Source: SIG565 sp964607025 (GTDB lineage: Bacteria; Bacillota; Clostridia; Oscillospirales; Acutalibacteraceae). Taken from it: a DNA stretch of 63,914 bases. The stretch spans positions 1-63,914 of the forward strand of contig CAZSIL010000009.1 in NCBI GenBank assembly GCA_964607025.1. The letters run 5' to 3'. Below, in pieces: positions 33,379 to 41,045 of this stretch. The notes beneath the pieces were generated by a model. That model searched no databases and had not been told where the DNA came from. It saw nothing but the letters and a program-made list of their open reading frames with translations. The translations under genes were made by a program, and so were the position numbers. Every line of letters begins with the position of its first letter. The first letter of the stretch is position 1.

Positions 33379-34401
33379 ATGAAAAAGAGCGATTTTTACT
33401 ATTTTTTGCCTGAAGAACTTATCGCGCAGACACCTTTGGAGCCGCGTGACTCTTCACGGCTTATGGTTTTAGATAAAAAAACTGGTGTGACAAACCATAC
33501 GGTTTTCAGTTCTCTGGACAATTATTTAAGAGCAGGGGACACCTTGGTGTTAAACAATACAAGAGTTTTACCAGCGCGTATTTACGGCGCCAGGAAGGAC
33601 ACGGGCTCTGTTGTTGAGTTCGTTCTTTTAAAACAGATAGAGCCGCTTAAATGGGAATGTATTGCGGGTCCTGGTAAAAAAGCCAAAGTGGGACATGGGT
33701 TTACTTTTTCGGATAAACTTTCAGCCGCCGTCAGTAAAGTTTTACCCGACGGCAACAGAATTATTGATTTTGTTTGCGACGGCGAGTTTTTTGCAGTATT
33801 AGACGAGATTGGTCAAATGCCGCTCCCGCATTATATTAAGGAAAAATTGGAAAATAAAGAGCGTTATCAAACGGTTTATTCTAAGGAACTTGGCAGCGCC
33901 GCGGCACCCACCGCAGGGCTACACTTTACACCCGAAATGCTTGAAAGATTAAAGGATAGAGGTGTTAATATCGCTTTTGTTACTTTGCATGTAGGTCTTG
34001 GCACCTTCCGTCCTGTAAAGGTTGATGAGATAACCGATCATAAAATGCACTCGGAACACTATTATATAAGCGAAGAAACCGCCGAAATAATTAATAAAAC
34101 TAAAGAAAACGGCGGTAGGATAATTTGCGTTGGTACAACGTCTTGTAGAACGCTGGAGAGTGCAGCTCAAAAATTCGGTGATATAAGGGCGTGTAGCGAT
34201 GACACAGATATTTTTATCTACCCTGGGTATGAATTTAAAGTTATGGATGCATTGATTACAAATTTCCATCTGCCCGAGAGTACACTTATTATGCTTGTAT
34301 CGGCATTTGCAGGGTATGATAATACAATGTCTGCTTACAAAGCGGCGGTAGATGAAAAATACAGATTTTTCAGTTTCGGCGATGCGATGTTTATTAAATA
34401 G
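33379..34401 (+). CDS. queA: tRNA preQ1(34) S-adenosylmethionine ribosyltransferase-isomerase
   Basis: Adds the epoxycyclopentanediol precursor from SAM to preQ1 in tRNA, a late queuosine step. Seen: FYYFLPEELIAQTPLEPRDSSRL, NNTRVLPARIYG, the block AAPTAGLHFT, HVGLGTFRPV and LITNFHLPEST; 340 residues, standard. It precedes tgt by 45 bp in the same direction. Confidence 0.98.
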   Translation: MKKSDFYYFLPEELIAQTPLEPRDSSRLMVLDKKTGVTNHTVFSSLDNYLRAGDTLVLNNTRVLPARIYGARKDTGSVVEFVLLKQIEPLKWECIAGPGKKAKVGHGFTFSDKLSAAVSKVLPDGNRIIDFVCDGEFFAVLDEIGQMPLPHYIKEKLENKERYQTVYSKELGSAAAPTAGLHFTPEMLERLKDRGVNIAFVTLHVGLGTFRPVKVDEITDHKMHSEHYYISEETAEIINKTKENGGRIICVGTTSCRTLESAAQKFGDIRACSDDTDIFIYPGYEFKVMDALITNFHLPESTLIMLVSAFAGYDNTMSAYKAAVDEKYRFFSFGDAMFIK

Positions 34402-34446
34402 TAAGGGAAGATGTGGGCATTGTCCCGCGATTAAATGAGGTACAAA

Positions 34447-35577
34447 ATGTTTAAAGTAATTAAAAAGGAAAATAATGCGCGCCGCGGTGAATTTATAACC
34501 AACCGTGGTACAGTGCAAACGCCCGCGTTTATGAACGTGGCCACACAAAGCGCCATAAAGGGTGGCGTGTCGGCGGAAGATTTGAAAAATATAGATTGTC
34601 AGGTAATGCTTTGCAATACTTATCATTTGCACGTGCGTCCGGGGGATAAGCTTATAAATGACCTTGGCGGACTTCATAAATTTACCACTTGGGAAGGTCC
34701 GATTTTAACAGATAGCGGCGGTTTTCAGGTGTTCTCTTTGGCTTCTCTTCGAAAAATCAAAGAAGAGGGTGTAACCTTTAATTCTCACGTAGATGGCAGA
34801 CGGATTTTTATGGGACCGGAAGAAAGTATGCAAATACAGTCGAATCTCGGCTCCACTATTGCAATGGCATTTGATGAGTGTGTTGAAAACCCTGCTGAAT
34901 ACAAATATGCCAAGGAATCGTGCGCGAGAACTACCCGTTGGCTTAAACGCTGTATGAGTGAAATGAAACGACTTAATTCGTTGCCTACTACAGTAAACCC
35001 AGAACAAATGTTATTCGGTATAAATCAGGGCTGCACATATAACGATTTAAGGGTTAATCATATGAAAGAGATTGCCGAACTTAACCTTGATGGCTATGCT
35101 GTAGGTGGTCTTGCTGTCGGCGAGCCGGCAGAGGTTATGTATGACGTGTTAGATAACGTCGTGCCGCATGCACCCGAAAATAAAATCCGTTATTTAATGG
35201 GTGTTGGCACCCCTGTTAATATCCTAAATGGTGTAGAACGCGGTATCGATTTATTTGACTGCGTTATGCCTTCACGTAATGCGCGTCACGGACACGTATT
35301 TACATCTAAGGGAATTGTAAATATCAATAATCAAAAGTATGAACGTGATATGTCGCCACTTGATGAAAACTGCAACTGTCCTGCCTGCCGCAGATACTCA
35401 AAGGCGTATATCCGTCATTTAATGAAGGCAGGGGAGATGCTCTCAGGTCGGCTTTTGGTTCTTCATAATCTTTATTTCTATAATCATTTAATGGAAGATA
35501 TAAGACGTGCGCTCAATGAAGGAAGATTTGCGGAATTTAAGAAAGAAAATGAAGAAATATTAGGTCGTAGAATTTAA
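34447..35577 (+). CDS. tgt: Queuine/preQ1 tRNA-ribosyltransferase
   Basis: Exchanges guanine-34 for preQ1 in tRNAs with GUN anticodons. Seen: LTDSGGFQVFSL (nucleophile-region Asp), HVDGRRIFMGPEESM, GGLAVGEP, FDCVMPSRNARHG and the zinc ligands CNCPACRRYSKAYIRHL; about 376 residues. The ATG at 34447 is preceded by TGAGG, favouring it over one four codons upstream. Together with queA it gives the last steps of queuosine transfer; preQ1 synthesis genes are not here, so the base may be salvaged or made elsewhere. Confidence 0.98.
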   Translation: MFKVIKKENNARRGEFITNRGTVQTPAFMNVATQSAIKGGVSAEDLKNIDCQVMLCNTYHLHVRPGDKLINDLGGLHKFTTWEGPILTDSGGFQVFSLASLRKIKEEGVTFNSHVDGRRIFMGPEESMQIQSNLGSTIAMAFDECVENPAEYKYAKESCARTTRWLKRCMSEMKRLNSLPTTVNPEQMLFGINQGCTYNDLRVNHMKEIAELNLDGYAVGGLAVGEPAEVMYDVLDNVVPHAPENKIRYLMGVGTPVNILNGVERGIDLFDCVMPSRNARHGHVFTSKGIVNINNQKYERDMSPLDENCNCPACRRYSKAYIRHLMKAGEMLSGRLLVLHNLYFYNHLMEDIRRALNEGRFAEFKKENEEILGRRI

Positions 35578-35580
35578 TAC

Positions 35581-35609
35581 TTGCAAAAGTTGGTATTATT
35601 CGGTATAAT
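35581..35609 (+). promoter_or_regulatory. Promoter for yajC
   Basis: TTGCAA and TATAAT with a 17-bp spacer begin 4 bp after the tgt stop codon. Confidence 0.7.
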
Positions 35610-35641
35610 GTTTTTAAATTAATTTATTGGAGGTTTTAATA

Positions 35642-35929
35642 ATGGAAGGATGGCTTTTACCGGTAGTTTATATTGTATTCATTTTAGCTTTAATGTACTT
35701 TATGATTATCCGTCCGCAGAACAAAAAGAAAAAGGAAGAAGAAAAATTAAAAAACAGTCTTCAGGTTGGCGATGAAATCGTAACAATCGGCGGTTTCCAC
35801 GGCAAAATTATTTCTTTAAAGGAAGATAGCATAGTAATTGAGTCTGTGCTTGACCACTCTAAACAAAAGTTAGAGCGTTGGGCAATTCAGCAGAATCTCA
35901 CTATTCACGATGATACACCGAGCAAATAA
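35642..35929 (+). CDS. yajC: Preprotein translocase accessory subunit YajC
   Basis: A 95-residue single-span membrane protein associated with SecDF and the Sec translocon. An N-terminal hydrophobic helix (LLPVVYIVFILALMYFMI) is followed by the hallmark RPQNKKKKEEEKL and VGDEIVTIGGFHGKI. TTGGAGG precedes the ATG at 35642. Location next to tgt is the standard bacterial arrangement (queA-tgt-yajC). A terminator hairpin follows, shared with the ribosome site of the next gene. Confidence 0.96.
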   Translation: MEGWLLPVVYIVFILALMYFMIIRPQNKKKKEEEKLKNSLQVGDEIVTIGGFHGKIISLKEDSIVIESVLDHSKQKLERWAIQQNLTIHDDTPSK

Positions 35930-35941
35930 GAATAAAAAGAG

Positions 35942-35976
35942 TCCCTTCGGAATAATATATTTCGGAGGGATTTTTT
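35942..35976 (+). terminator. Terminator hairpin that also contains the next gene's ribosome site
   Basis: A 12-bp stem with two G-U pairs (TCCCTTCGGAAT against ATTTCGGAGGGA), then TTTTTT. GGAGGG in the 3' arm is at the right distance to be the ribosome site of the ATG at 35977. In a readthrough transcript the hairpin would hide that site. Confidence 0.8.
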
Positions 35977-36381
35977 ATGCTCAAAAAAGATAAGGGTGTA
36001 TCAACCCGCGGGTTTTACATAAATGTGCTTATTGGTGCGGCGGTGGCAGCGGGGGTAATCTTACTCACAATGTTAATTGCAGCGGCTATAATGGTTTTAC
36101 TGGATATAAATATTATGTACGCATCGCCAATATCGTCGGTTTGTGCGGCGATTGGCACATTTTGCGGTGCATATCTTGCCGCGCGCAAAAATAAATCTAA
36201 GGGTATTGTAAACGGACTTATGGTAGCGGCGATAATTTATATTTTAGTAAGCATTGTGGCATTGATTTTAGATGATGATTTTACAGTTATGTCACTGATA
36301 CATTTAGCGGTTATAGTGTTGTCGGGGTGCATCGGCGGAATAATGGGTGTAAATAAAAGTGAAAAACGCAAAATAGTATAA
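35977..36381 (+). CDS. TIGR04086 family membrane protein
   Basis: A 134-residue protein with four hydrophobic segments (GAAVAAGVILLTMLIAAAIM, then ISSVCAAIGTFCGAYLAA, GLMVAAIIYILVSIVALIL, LAVIVLSGCIGGIMG), the pattern of the TIGR04086/YrzE-like family often found after yajC in Clostridia. Function unknown. The ribosome site sits in the preceding hairpin, so expression may depend on a start within, or opening of, that hairpin. The stop codon merges with the next terminator. Confidence 0.82.
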   Translation: MLKKDKGVSTRGFYINVLIGAAVAAGVILLTMLIAAAIMVLLDINIMYASPISSVCAAIGTFCGAYLAARKNKSKGIVNGLMVAAIIYILVSIVALILDDDFTVMSLIHLAVIVLSGCIGGIMGVNKSEKRKIV

Positions 36382-36410
36382 AATAAGGTCTCTCACGAGA
36401 CCTTATTTTA
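36381..36410 (+). terminator. Terminator after the TIGR04086 gene
   Basis: A perfect 12-bp stem (AAATAAGGTCTC with GAGACCTTATTT) around TCAC, followed by a short T/A run. Confidence 0.85.
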
Positions 36411-36439
36411 TTGACTTTATAAAAAACGGAATATATAAT
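36411..36439 (+). promoter_or_regulatory. Promoter for the FkbM methyltransferase gene
   Basis: TTGACT and TATAAT with a 17-bp spacer directly abut the preceding terminator. Confidence 0.75.
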
Positions 36440-36466
36440 TAAATAAATGCAAAAGGAAGTAGAAAA

Positions 36467-37501
36467 ATGATAGATTTATGGACGCATCTTCAAAATACAG
36501 ACAAAAAAATACTTCTTTACGGCACAGGCAACGGAGCCGATAAAATACTTGATGAACTGCTGTCGCGTGGTATCACCGTCAGCGGTGTTTTCGCGTCGGA
36601 CGGTTTTGTTAGAGACCGATATTTCCGCGGCTTTAAGGTGATAAGTTTCAGTGCGGCAAGAGAAAAATTTGGCGATTTTATAACGCTTGTTTGCTTTGGG
36701 ACTCAGTTGCCGTCAGTTATGGATAATATCAAAAAAATAGCCGCAGAAAGTGAACTATATGCTCCCGACGTACCCGTAGTAGATAATGAGAGCATTTTTG
36801 ATATTCAGTATGTGCGTTATTACCGAGAAGAACTGATGAAAGCGTATAATTTATTGGCAGACGACCTATCAAAAAAGGTGTTCGAAAACACCGTTATGTA
36901 TAAACTGACTGGCAAACTTGATTATTTATTTGAAATTGAAACCCAAAAACAAGAAATATATAAAATATTGTCTCTTGACGATGATGAGATATATGCCGAC
37001 CTTGGCGCGTATACGGGCGATACTATAGCGGAATTTTTGCAGTATACGGGTGAATATAAAAGCATAATAGCGGCTGAGCCCGATTCTAAAAATTATAAAA
37101 AACTGTGTAAAAACACAGAAGGTTTGAAAAATATCATTTGTAAAAATGTTTGTATCAGTAAAGAAAACGGTAAAATCAACTTTGCGATGAATTCGGGTAG
37201 AAATTCACTGGCGGGTAAAGGCGATGTGGTTATTGAAAGCATAAATATTGATACGTTATTAGGGAATACAGACATTACATTTATTAAGATGGATATAGAA
37301 GGGCAGGAAAAAAATGCACTGCTTGGCGGCAAGGCGGTTTTAAAAGAAAAAAGACCAAAACTCAATATTGCCGCATATCATAGAAATGAAGACTTGTTTG
37401 AGTTACCAATACTTATTAACGAGATAAATCCTGATTATAGAATCTATATGCGGCACCATCCGTATATACCCGCTTGGGACACGAATTTTTATGTAATATA
37501 G
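36467..37501 (+). CDS. FkbM-family methyltransferase with N-terminal Rossmann-like domain
   Basis: A 344-residue protein. Residues 1-110 look like a nucleotide-binding segment (KKILLYGTGNGADKILDELLSRG, VCFGTQLP) as seen in sugar-modifying enzymes. Residues about 175-330 are an FkbM SAM-dependent O-methyltransferase domain: YADLGAYTGDTIAEF for SAM, AAEPDSKNYKKL, and FIKMDIEGQEKNALLGG. FkbM enzymes often methylate sugars or secondary metabolites, so it may decorate surface glycans, but it lies far from the polysaccharide locus. Substrate unknown. Confidence 0.88.
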   Translation: MIDLWTHLQNTDKKILLYGTGNGADKILDELLSRGITVSGVFASDGFVRDRYFRGFKVISFSAAREKFGDFITLVCFGTQLPSVMDNIKKIAAESELYAPDVPVVDNESIFDIQYVRYYREELMKAYNLLADDLSKKVFENTVMYKLTGKLDYLFEIETQKQEIYKILSLDDDEIYADLGAYTGDTIAEFLQYTGEYKSIIAAEPDSKNYKKLCKNTEGLKNIICKNVCISKENGKINFAMNSGRNSLAGKGDVVIESINIDTLLGNTDITFIKMDIEGQEKNALLGGKAVLKEKRPKLNIAAYHRNEDLFELPILINEINPDYRIYMRHHPYIPAWDTNFYVI

Positions 37502-37538
37502 TAATTGATAATAACTTTTATATAGTAGGGGATTTTTA

Positions 37539-38615
37539 GTGAAAAAAATTAATTTTCTCACTTTCGGTTTTATTTTTGCAGGGTGCTTTTTAGGCGCGGG
37601 TTACTTATCAGGTAACGAACTTATGCAGTTTTTCGGAGATTTCGGATTAAACGGCATTATAGGTATGTTACTGTCGGTATCACTTATCGGCATATTTGGT
37701 ATTATGATATTATTTATCGCCAAAAGAACAGGGTGCGAAAAATTCGAAGATATCGTCTTTCCGCGAACAAACAAGTTTTTAGCATCGCTTTTTGGTTTTT
37801 TACAAGCCGTTTTGGTGTTTGCAATAATCGTTATTATGGTGGCTGGGGCATCTCAGCTATTGCTTGATGCCTTGCATTTAAAACCGGTAATTACTGCCGC
37901 AGTTTTTTGTGGGGTTACTGCACTTATCGCGTGTACGGGGCTTGGCGGTATTTCGAAATTTTTCTCGTTTTTGGTACCCGCCGTAGCGCTATTTACTGTT
38001 ATTGCGGCGGCGGTGTTAATTTTTCAAAACGGGATACCGCAAATATCGCAAGATAAGAGCTTATATGTAAATGAATTACTGGGTAACTGGATGTTTGCCG
38101 CTGTTACCTATTTGTCATACAGCATATTTTCATCAGTTGGTATGATTTCTCCGTTAATTGCGCGTCAGAAAACACAGCGTACATATATTTACGGCACAGT
38201 TTTCGGTACGGTACTTCTTATTTTAATTGCGATTAGCATTTTATTATCGGTATTTATTGTGTCGGGGGCTTCGTCGACCGAACTTCCTATGTTCGTGGCT
38301 ATCGGCGGTTTCGGAAGAATATGCTCGTATTTTTATGCTGTTTTGCTTTTCGGCGGTATGTTTGGTACAGCACTCACAAGCTTGGTATCATTATCAAATT
38401 ATGCGCGGCTTAAATTCAATCTATCAGGCGGTAAAACAATAGTCGCCACAGTTTGTTCTTCTATAGCGGCATATCTATCAAGTCTTTTTGGGTTTGATAA
38501 GTTAATTGGTACCGTTTATCCGCTTTTCGGATATTTTGGTATACTGATACTCGTGTTGATTTTAATAAATTTTTTACGAATATTTCGTATTGACAAAGGG
38601 AAAAGTATGTGTTAA
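37539..38615 (+). CDS. YkvI-family membrane protein (APC-like transporter)
   Basis: A 358-residue polytopic protein with about ten membrane helices. It starts with FLTFGFIFAGCFLGAGYLSGNELMQFF, the unwound-helix Gly-rich motif of the LeuT/APC fold, and continues with hydrophobic repeats typical of YkvI. Family members are uncharacterised transporters. It uses a GTG start with AGGGGA upstream. The promoter of the downstream tRNA gene lies inside its last codons. Confidence 0.82.
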   Translation: MKKINFLTFGFIFAGCFLGAGYLSGNELMQFFGDFGLNGIIGMLLSVSLIGIFGIMILFIAKRTGCEKFEDIVFPRTNKFLASLFGFLQAVLVFAIIVIMVAGASQLLLDALHLKPVITAAVFCGVTALIACTGLGGISKFFSFLVPAVALFTVIAAAVLIFQNGIPQISQDKSLYVNELLGNWMFAAVTYLSYSIFSSVGMISPLIARQKTQRTYIYGTVFGTVLLILIAISILLSVFIVSGASSTELPMFVAIGGFGRICSYFYAVLLFGGMFGTALTSLVSLSNYARLKFNLSGGKTIVATVCSSIAAYLSSLFGFDKLIGTVYPLFGYFGILILVLILINFLRIFRIDKGKSMC

Positions 38616-38618
38616 AAT
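38590..38618 (+). promoter_or_regulatory. Promoter for the tRNA-Ser pair
   Basis: TTGACA and TAAAAT with a 17-bp spacer lie across the end of the YkvI gene, 13 bp before the tRNA 5' end. Confidence 0.75.
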
Positions 38619-38631
38619 GTTTTAGTCACAC

Positions 38632-38718
38632 GGAGAGGTATCGAAGCGGTCATAACGAGGCGGTCTTGAAAACCGTTTGGCGCAAGCCACATGGGTTCGA
38701 ATCCCATCCTCTCCGCCA
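38632..38718 (+). tRNA. tRNA-Ser, anticodon UGA, with encoded CCA
   Basis: Class II tRNA: acceptor GGAGAGG/CCTCTCC, discriminator G and CCA. The anticodon stem GCGGT/ACCGT surrounds loop CTTGAAA (anticodon TGA, reads UCA/UCG). It has a long variable arm, and its T loop is GTTCGAATC. Confidence 0.97.
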
Positions 38719-38754
38719 TTTTAATTGAATATTTTTTAAACAAGTTACAATTAT

Positions 38755-38845
38755 GGAGTAGTACTCAAGTTGGTGACGAGGCGCCCCTGCTAAGGGCGTA
38801 GGTCGGGTAACCGGCGCGAGAGTTCGAGTCTCTCCTACTCCGCCA
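38755..38845 (+). tRNA. tRNA-Ser, anticodon GCU, with encoded CCA
   Basis: Class II tRNA: acceptor GGAGTAG/CTACTCC, discriminator G and CCA. The anticodon stem CGCCC/GGGCG surrounds loop CTGCTAA (anticodon GCT, reads AGC/AGU). It has a long variable arm and a GTTCGAGTC T loop. Confidence 0.97.
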
Positions 38846-38886
38846 AAATCGACAAATCTCGACAGAGGTTTGTCGATTTTACTTTT
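38846..38886 (+). terminator. Terminator after the tRNA-Ser pair
   Basis: AAATCGACAAA and TTTGTCGATTT pair around a 12-base spacer, followed by TTTACTTTTT. Confidence 0.8.
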
Positions 38887-38932
38887 TACCTCTTCACTCT
38901 TCACTTTTCACTAATCACAATTCTCTTTTAAG
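38887..38932. repeat. Short degenerate TTCACT-type repeat tract
   Basis: Three or four imperfect hexamer copies (CTTCACT, CTTCACT, TTTCACT, then AATCACA) lie between two terminators. No gene is visible in it. Confidence 0.4.
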
Positions 38933-38965
38933 AAAAAACGACAGGTTTTTGTCCTGTCGTTTTTT
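38933..38965 (-). terminator. Terminator after nagA
   Basis: A perfect 13-bp stem (AAAAAACGACAGG with CCTGTCGTTTTTT), next to the nagA stop codon. Its A/T flanks allow both directions. Confidence 0.9.
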
Positions 38966-38967
38966 AA

Positions 38968-40125
38968 TTATTTATTCTCAACTAAAATTCCTTTTGCAAA
39001 TACATTTTTGATATTAATATCTTCATCGAAAATAACGAAATCTGCATCCATGTTTTCGGCAATTTTGCCCTTTGTGGGGAGTTTCATAATTTCAGCAGGA
39101 ATTAAGGTTATCATTTTAACAGCGTCTAAGACGGGAATATCCGCTTCCTTTACAGCAACGCGAACCAATCGGTCGGCAGTTGCAATACTACCCGCAAATG
39201 CGCTTCTATCCATTAATTTGCAAATACCGTCTTCTATGATAAACTCGGTGTTTTGCATGAATCCGTGTGACTGCTTTGTTCCCGCCAGGGCTAAACTATC
39301 GGTAACAAGAGCGATTCGGTCAGCTCCCTTAATCTGATAGATAAGCCGTATCAAATCGGGCGGTAAATGTTTTCCGTCGCAGATGATTTCTACATACATA
39401 TCCTTGAGAAGATATGCACCTTCTATCACACCAAGCCGCCTAAAACCGTGGTCGCGCGTAATTGTAGAAGTGCAGGAATATAAATGTGTTATAAGGTTAC
39501 AACCGTGTTTGTAAGCCCTTAGCAAATCATCATAAAGGGCGTCGGTATGACCTGCGGATGCTACCACACCGTATTTATTTAGTGCCTTTACAAAAAGTTC
39601 ATCGGCATCATTTTCAGGGGCATAAGTCCATCTTGCAACAGCTGAAGGATGTTTTTTAAGGAGTTCGAGATAATCTTTTTCTATAGGCGGTGTGATAAGG
39701 TCTGAGCATTGCGCACCCGACTGATTCTTGGAAAGGTAGGGACCTTCTAGATGTGAACCGATAATAGTACCTTTGAGTCGCGGGTCGTTTTTAGCAGTTT
39801 CTACACGCTCAGCCGCCGCCATCATAACGTCAAAAGTGTCAGCTGAAATGGTGGGGCATATAGAAGTTGTTCCGTGGCTTAAATGGAAATTGCAAGCATC
39901 AACAATTTCATCCACACTACCTTCAAAATGGTGACCACCGCCGCCGTGGGTATGAATATCTATAAAACCGGCACTAACGTAATATCCCGTCATATCATAT
40001 TCCGTTTCAACGGGCTCATCTTCAGTACTTACCTTGATTATCTTATCGTCTTTAAAATATACATATCCGTCGAATATACTATCGGAAAGTATAATTTTAT
40101 CGCTCTTTATTCTTTTCATAAGCAT
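38968..40125 (-). CDS. nagA: N-acetylglucosamine-6-phosphate deacetylase
   Basis: Removes acetate from GlcNAc-6-P to give GlcN-6-P for NagB. A metal-dependent TIM barrel with IDIHTHGGGGH, GSHLEGPYLS, the metal-ligand helix SAGHTDA, THLYSCTS, EIICDGKHL and LVTDSLALAG; 385 residues, standard. Its ATG overlaps the nagB stop (TAATG), so translation is coupled. The pair lets the cell use amino sugars from mucin, chitin or its own wall. Confidence 0.97.
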   Translation of the reverse strand: MLMKRIKSDKIILSDSIFDGYVYFKDDKIIKVSTEDEPVETEYDMTGYYVSAGFIDIHTHGGGGHHFEGSVDEIVDACNFHLSHGTTSICPTISADTFDVMMAAAERVETAKNDPRLKGTIIGSHLEGPYLSKNQSGAQCSDLITPPIEKDYLELLKKHPSAVARWTYAPENDADELFVKALNKYGVVASAGHTDALYDDLLRAYKHGCNLITHLYSCTSTITRDHGFRRLGVIEGAYLLKDMYVEIICDGKHLPPDLIRLIYQIKGADRIALVTDSLALAGTKQSHGFMQNTEFIIEDGICKLMDRSAFAGSIATADRLVRVAVKEADIPVLDAVKMITLIPAEIMKLPTKGKIAENMDADFVIFDEDINIKNVFAKGILVENK

Positions 40126-40886
40126 TAATCCAAAAGTGAACTACTGTCACTATCCAAATAAAGTTTAGCGTTTTTATGTAATCTAAGAACAGAAGCAGGG
40201 CACTTCTCACTAATCTCGCCATGAACCGTGTCACGAACCGCGGCGCTCTTAGTGATGGCGGGAACAATGCAGAATAAATAGTCACCCGAGAAAAGAGTTG
40301 GAACAGTTAATGTGATGGCATTTTTTGGTACATCATCAATAGTTTTAAAGCAACCGTCGTGTACCTGCTGATTGCGGCAAATTTCGTCAAGCTGAACAGC
40401 TTTAACTACTTTTTTATCTTTGAAATCTGCTACAGGGGGGTCGTTAAACGCAATATGTCCGTTTTCGCCAATACCCATAAGCACAATATCGGTTGGATAT
40501 TGTTTCAAAAGTGCTGCATAACGTTCAGATTCCTTTTCGGCATCGGTAGCAGTAACATCGATATAATTGACACTCTTAAAATCGGCAATGCCAAAGATAT
40601 GAGCTTTTAAAAAGTTACCAAAACCTTGTGGCGCATCGGCGGATAAACCAATATACTCGTCCATATGGAAAGCATTAACGCGGTTCCAAGGAATATCCTT
40701 GTCATTTGCAAGATATGCTAATACTTCATTTTGAGAGGGTGCTGCGGCAAAAATCATATTAATGGTTTCCTTCTTTTCAAGCAAGGAAAGGATACATGCC
40801 TTTACATCCGCCGCGGCGGCTTTACCCATTGCATCTCGTGTTTCATAAATTTGAACATCTAATAAATCTTTTTTAAACGTTTTCAT
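40125..40886 (-). CDS. nagB: Glucosamine-6-phosphate deaminase
   Basis: Converts GlcN-6-P to fructose-6-P and ammonia. Seen: NRVNAFHMDEYIGL, the catalytic-region LMGIGENGHIAFNDPP, and AITLTVPTLFSGDYLFCIVP; about 253 residues. The ATG at 40886 has AAGGAG eight bases upstream and is preferred over a TTG one codon earlier. First gene of nagBA. Confidence 0.97.
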   Translation of the reverse strand: MKTFKKDLLDVQIYETRDAMGKAAAADVKACILSLLEKKETINMIFAAAPSQNEVLAYLANDKDIPWNRVNAFHMDEYIGLSADAPQGFGNFLKAHIFGIADFKSVNYIDVTATDAEKESERYAALLKQYPTDIVLMGIGENGHIAFNDPPVADFKDKKVVKAVQLDEICRNQQVHDGCFKTIDDVPKNAITLTVPTLFSGDYLFCIVPAITKSAAVRDTVHGEISEKCPASVLRLHKNAKLYLDSDSSSLLD

Positions 40887-40920
40887 CAAATCTACTCCTT
40901 AGACTAATTATTACTATACA

Positions 40921-40949
40921 ATTATATAATGTTTTTTTTAAAAAGTAAA
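40921..40949 (-). promoter_or_regulatory. Promoter of nagBA
   Basis: On the minus strand TTTACT and TATAAT have a 17-bp spacer. The stretch after the -10 (TTGTATAGTAATAATTAG) is AT-rich; no clear NagR-type palindrome was found. Confidence 0.55.
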
Positions 40950-40983
40950 TAGAAAAGAAGATATAATTCGTTTTATTTATAAA

Positions 40984-41032
40984 AAAAGCACTGAATTTTC
41001 TAAGTATACACATAGAAAAAATCAGTGCTTTT
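40984..41032 (-). terminator. Terminator after the malic enzyme gene
   Basis: On the minus strand AAAAGCACTGA and TCAGTGCTTTT pair, extended by TTTTCTA/TAGAAAA around a short loop, followed by a T run. Confidence 0.85.
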
Positions 41033-41045
41033 AAATTTGTTTTGA

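Noticed and set aside
33949..34677. Long minus-strand open frame of 242 codons opposite queA/tgt
   Set aside because: It is entirely antisense to the well-supported queA and tgt genes, has an unusual His/Cys/Tyr-rich composition and no ribosome site.
38846..38932. Possible CRISPR or mobile-element repeat after the tRNA-Ser pair
   Set aside because: The repeated hexamers are short, imperfect and without regular spacers; the hairpins are ordinary terminators.
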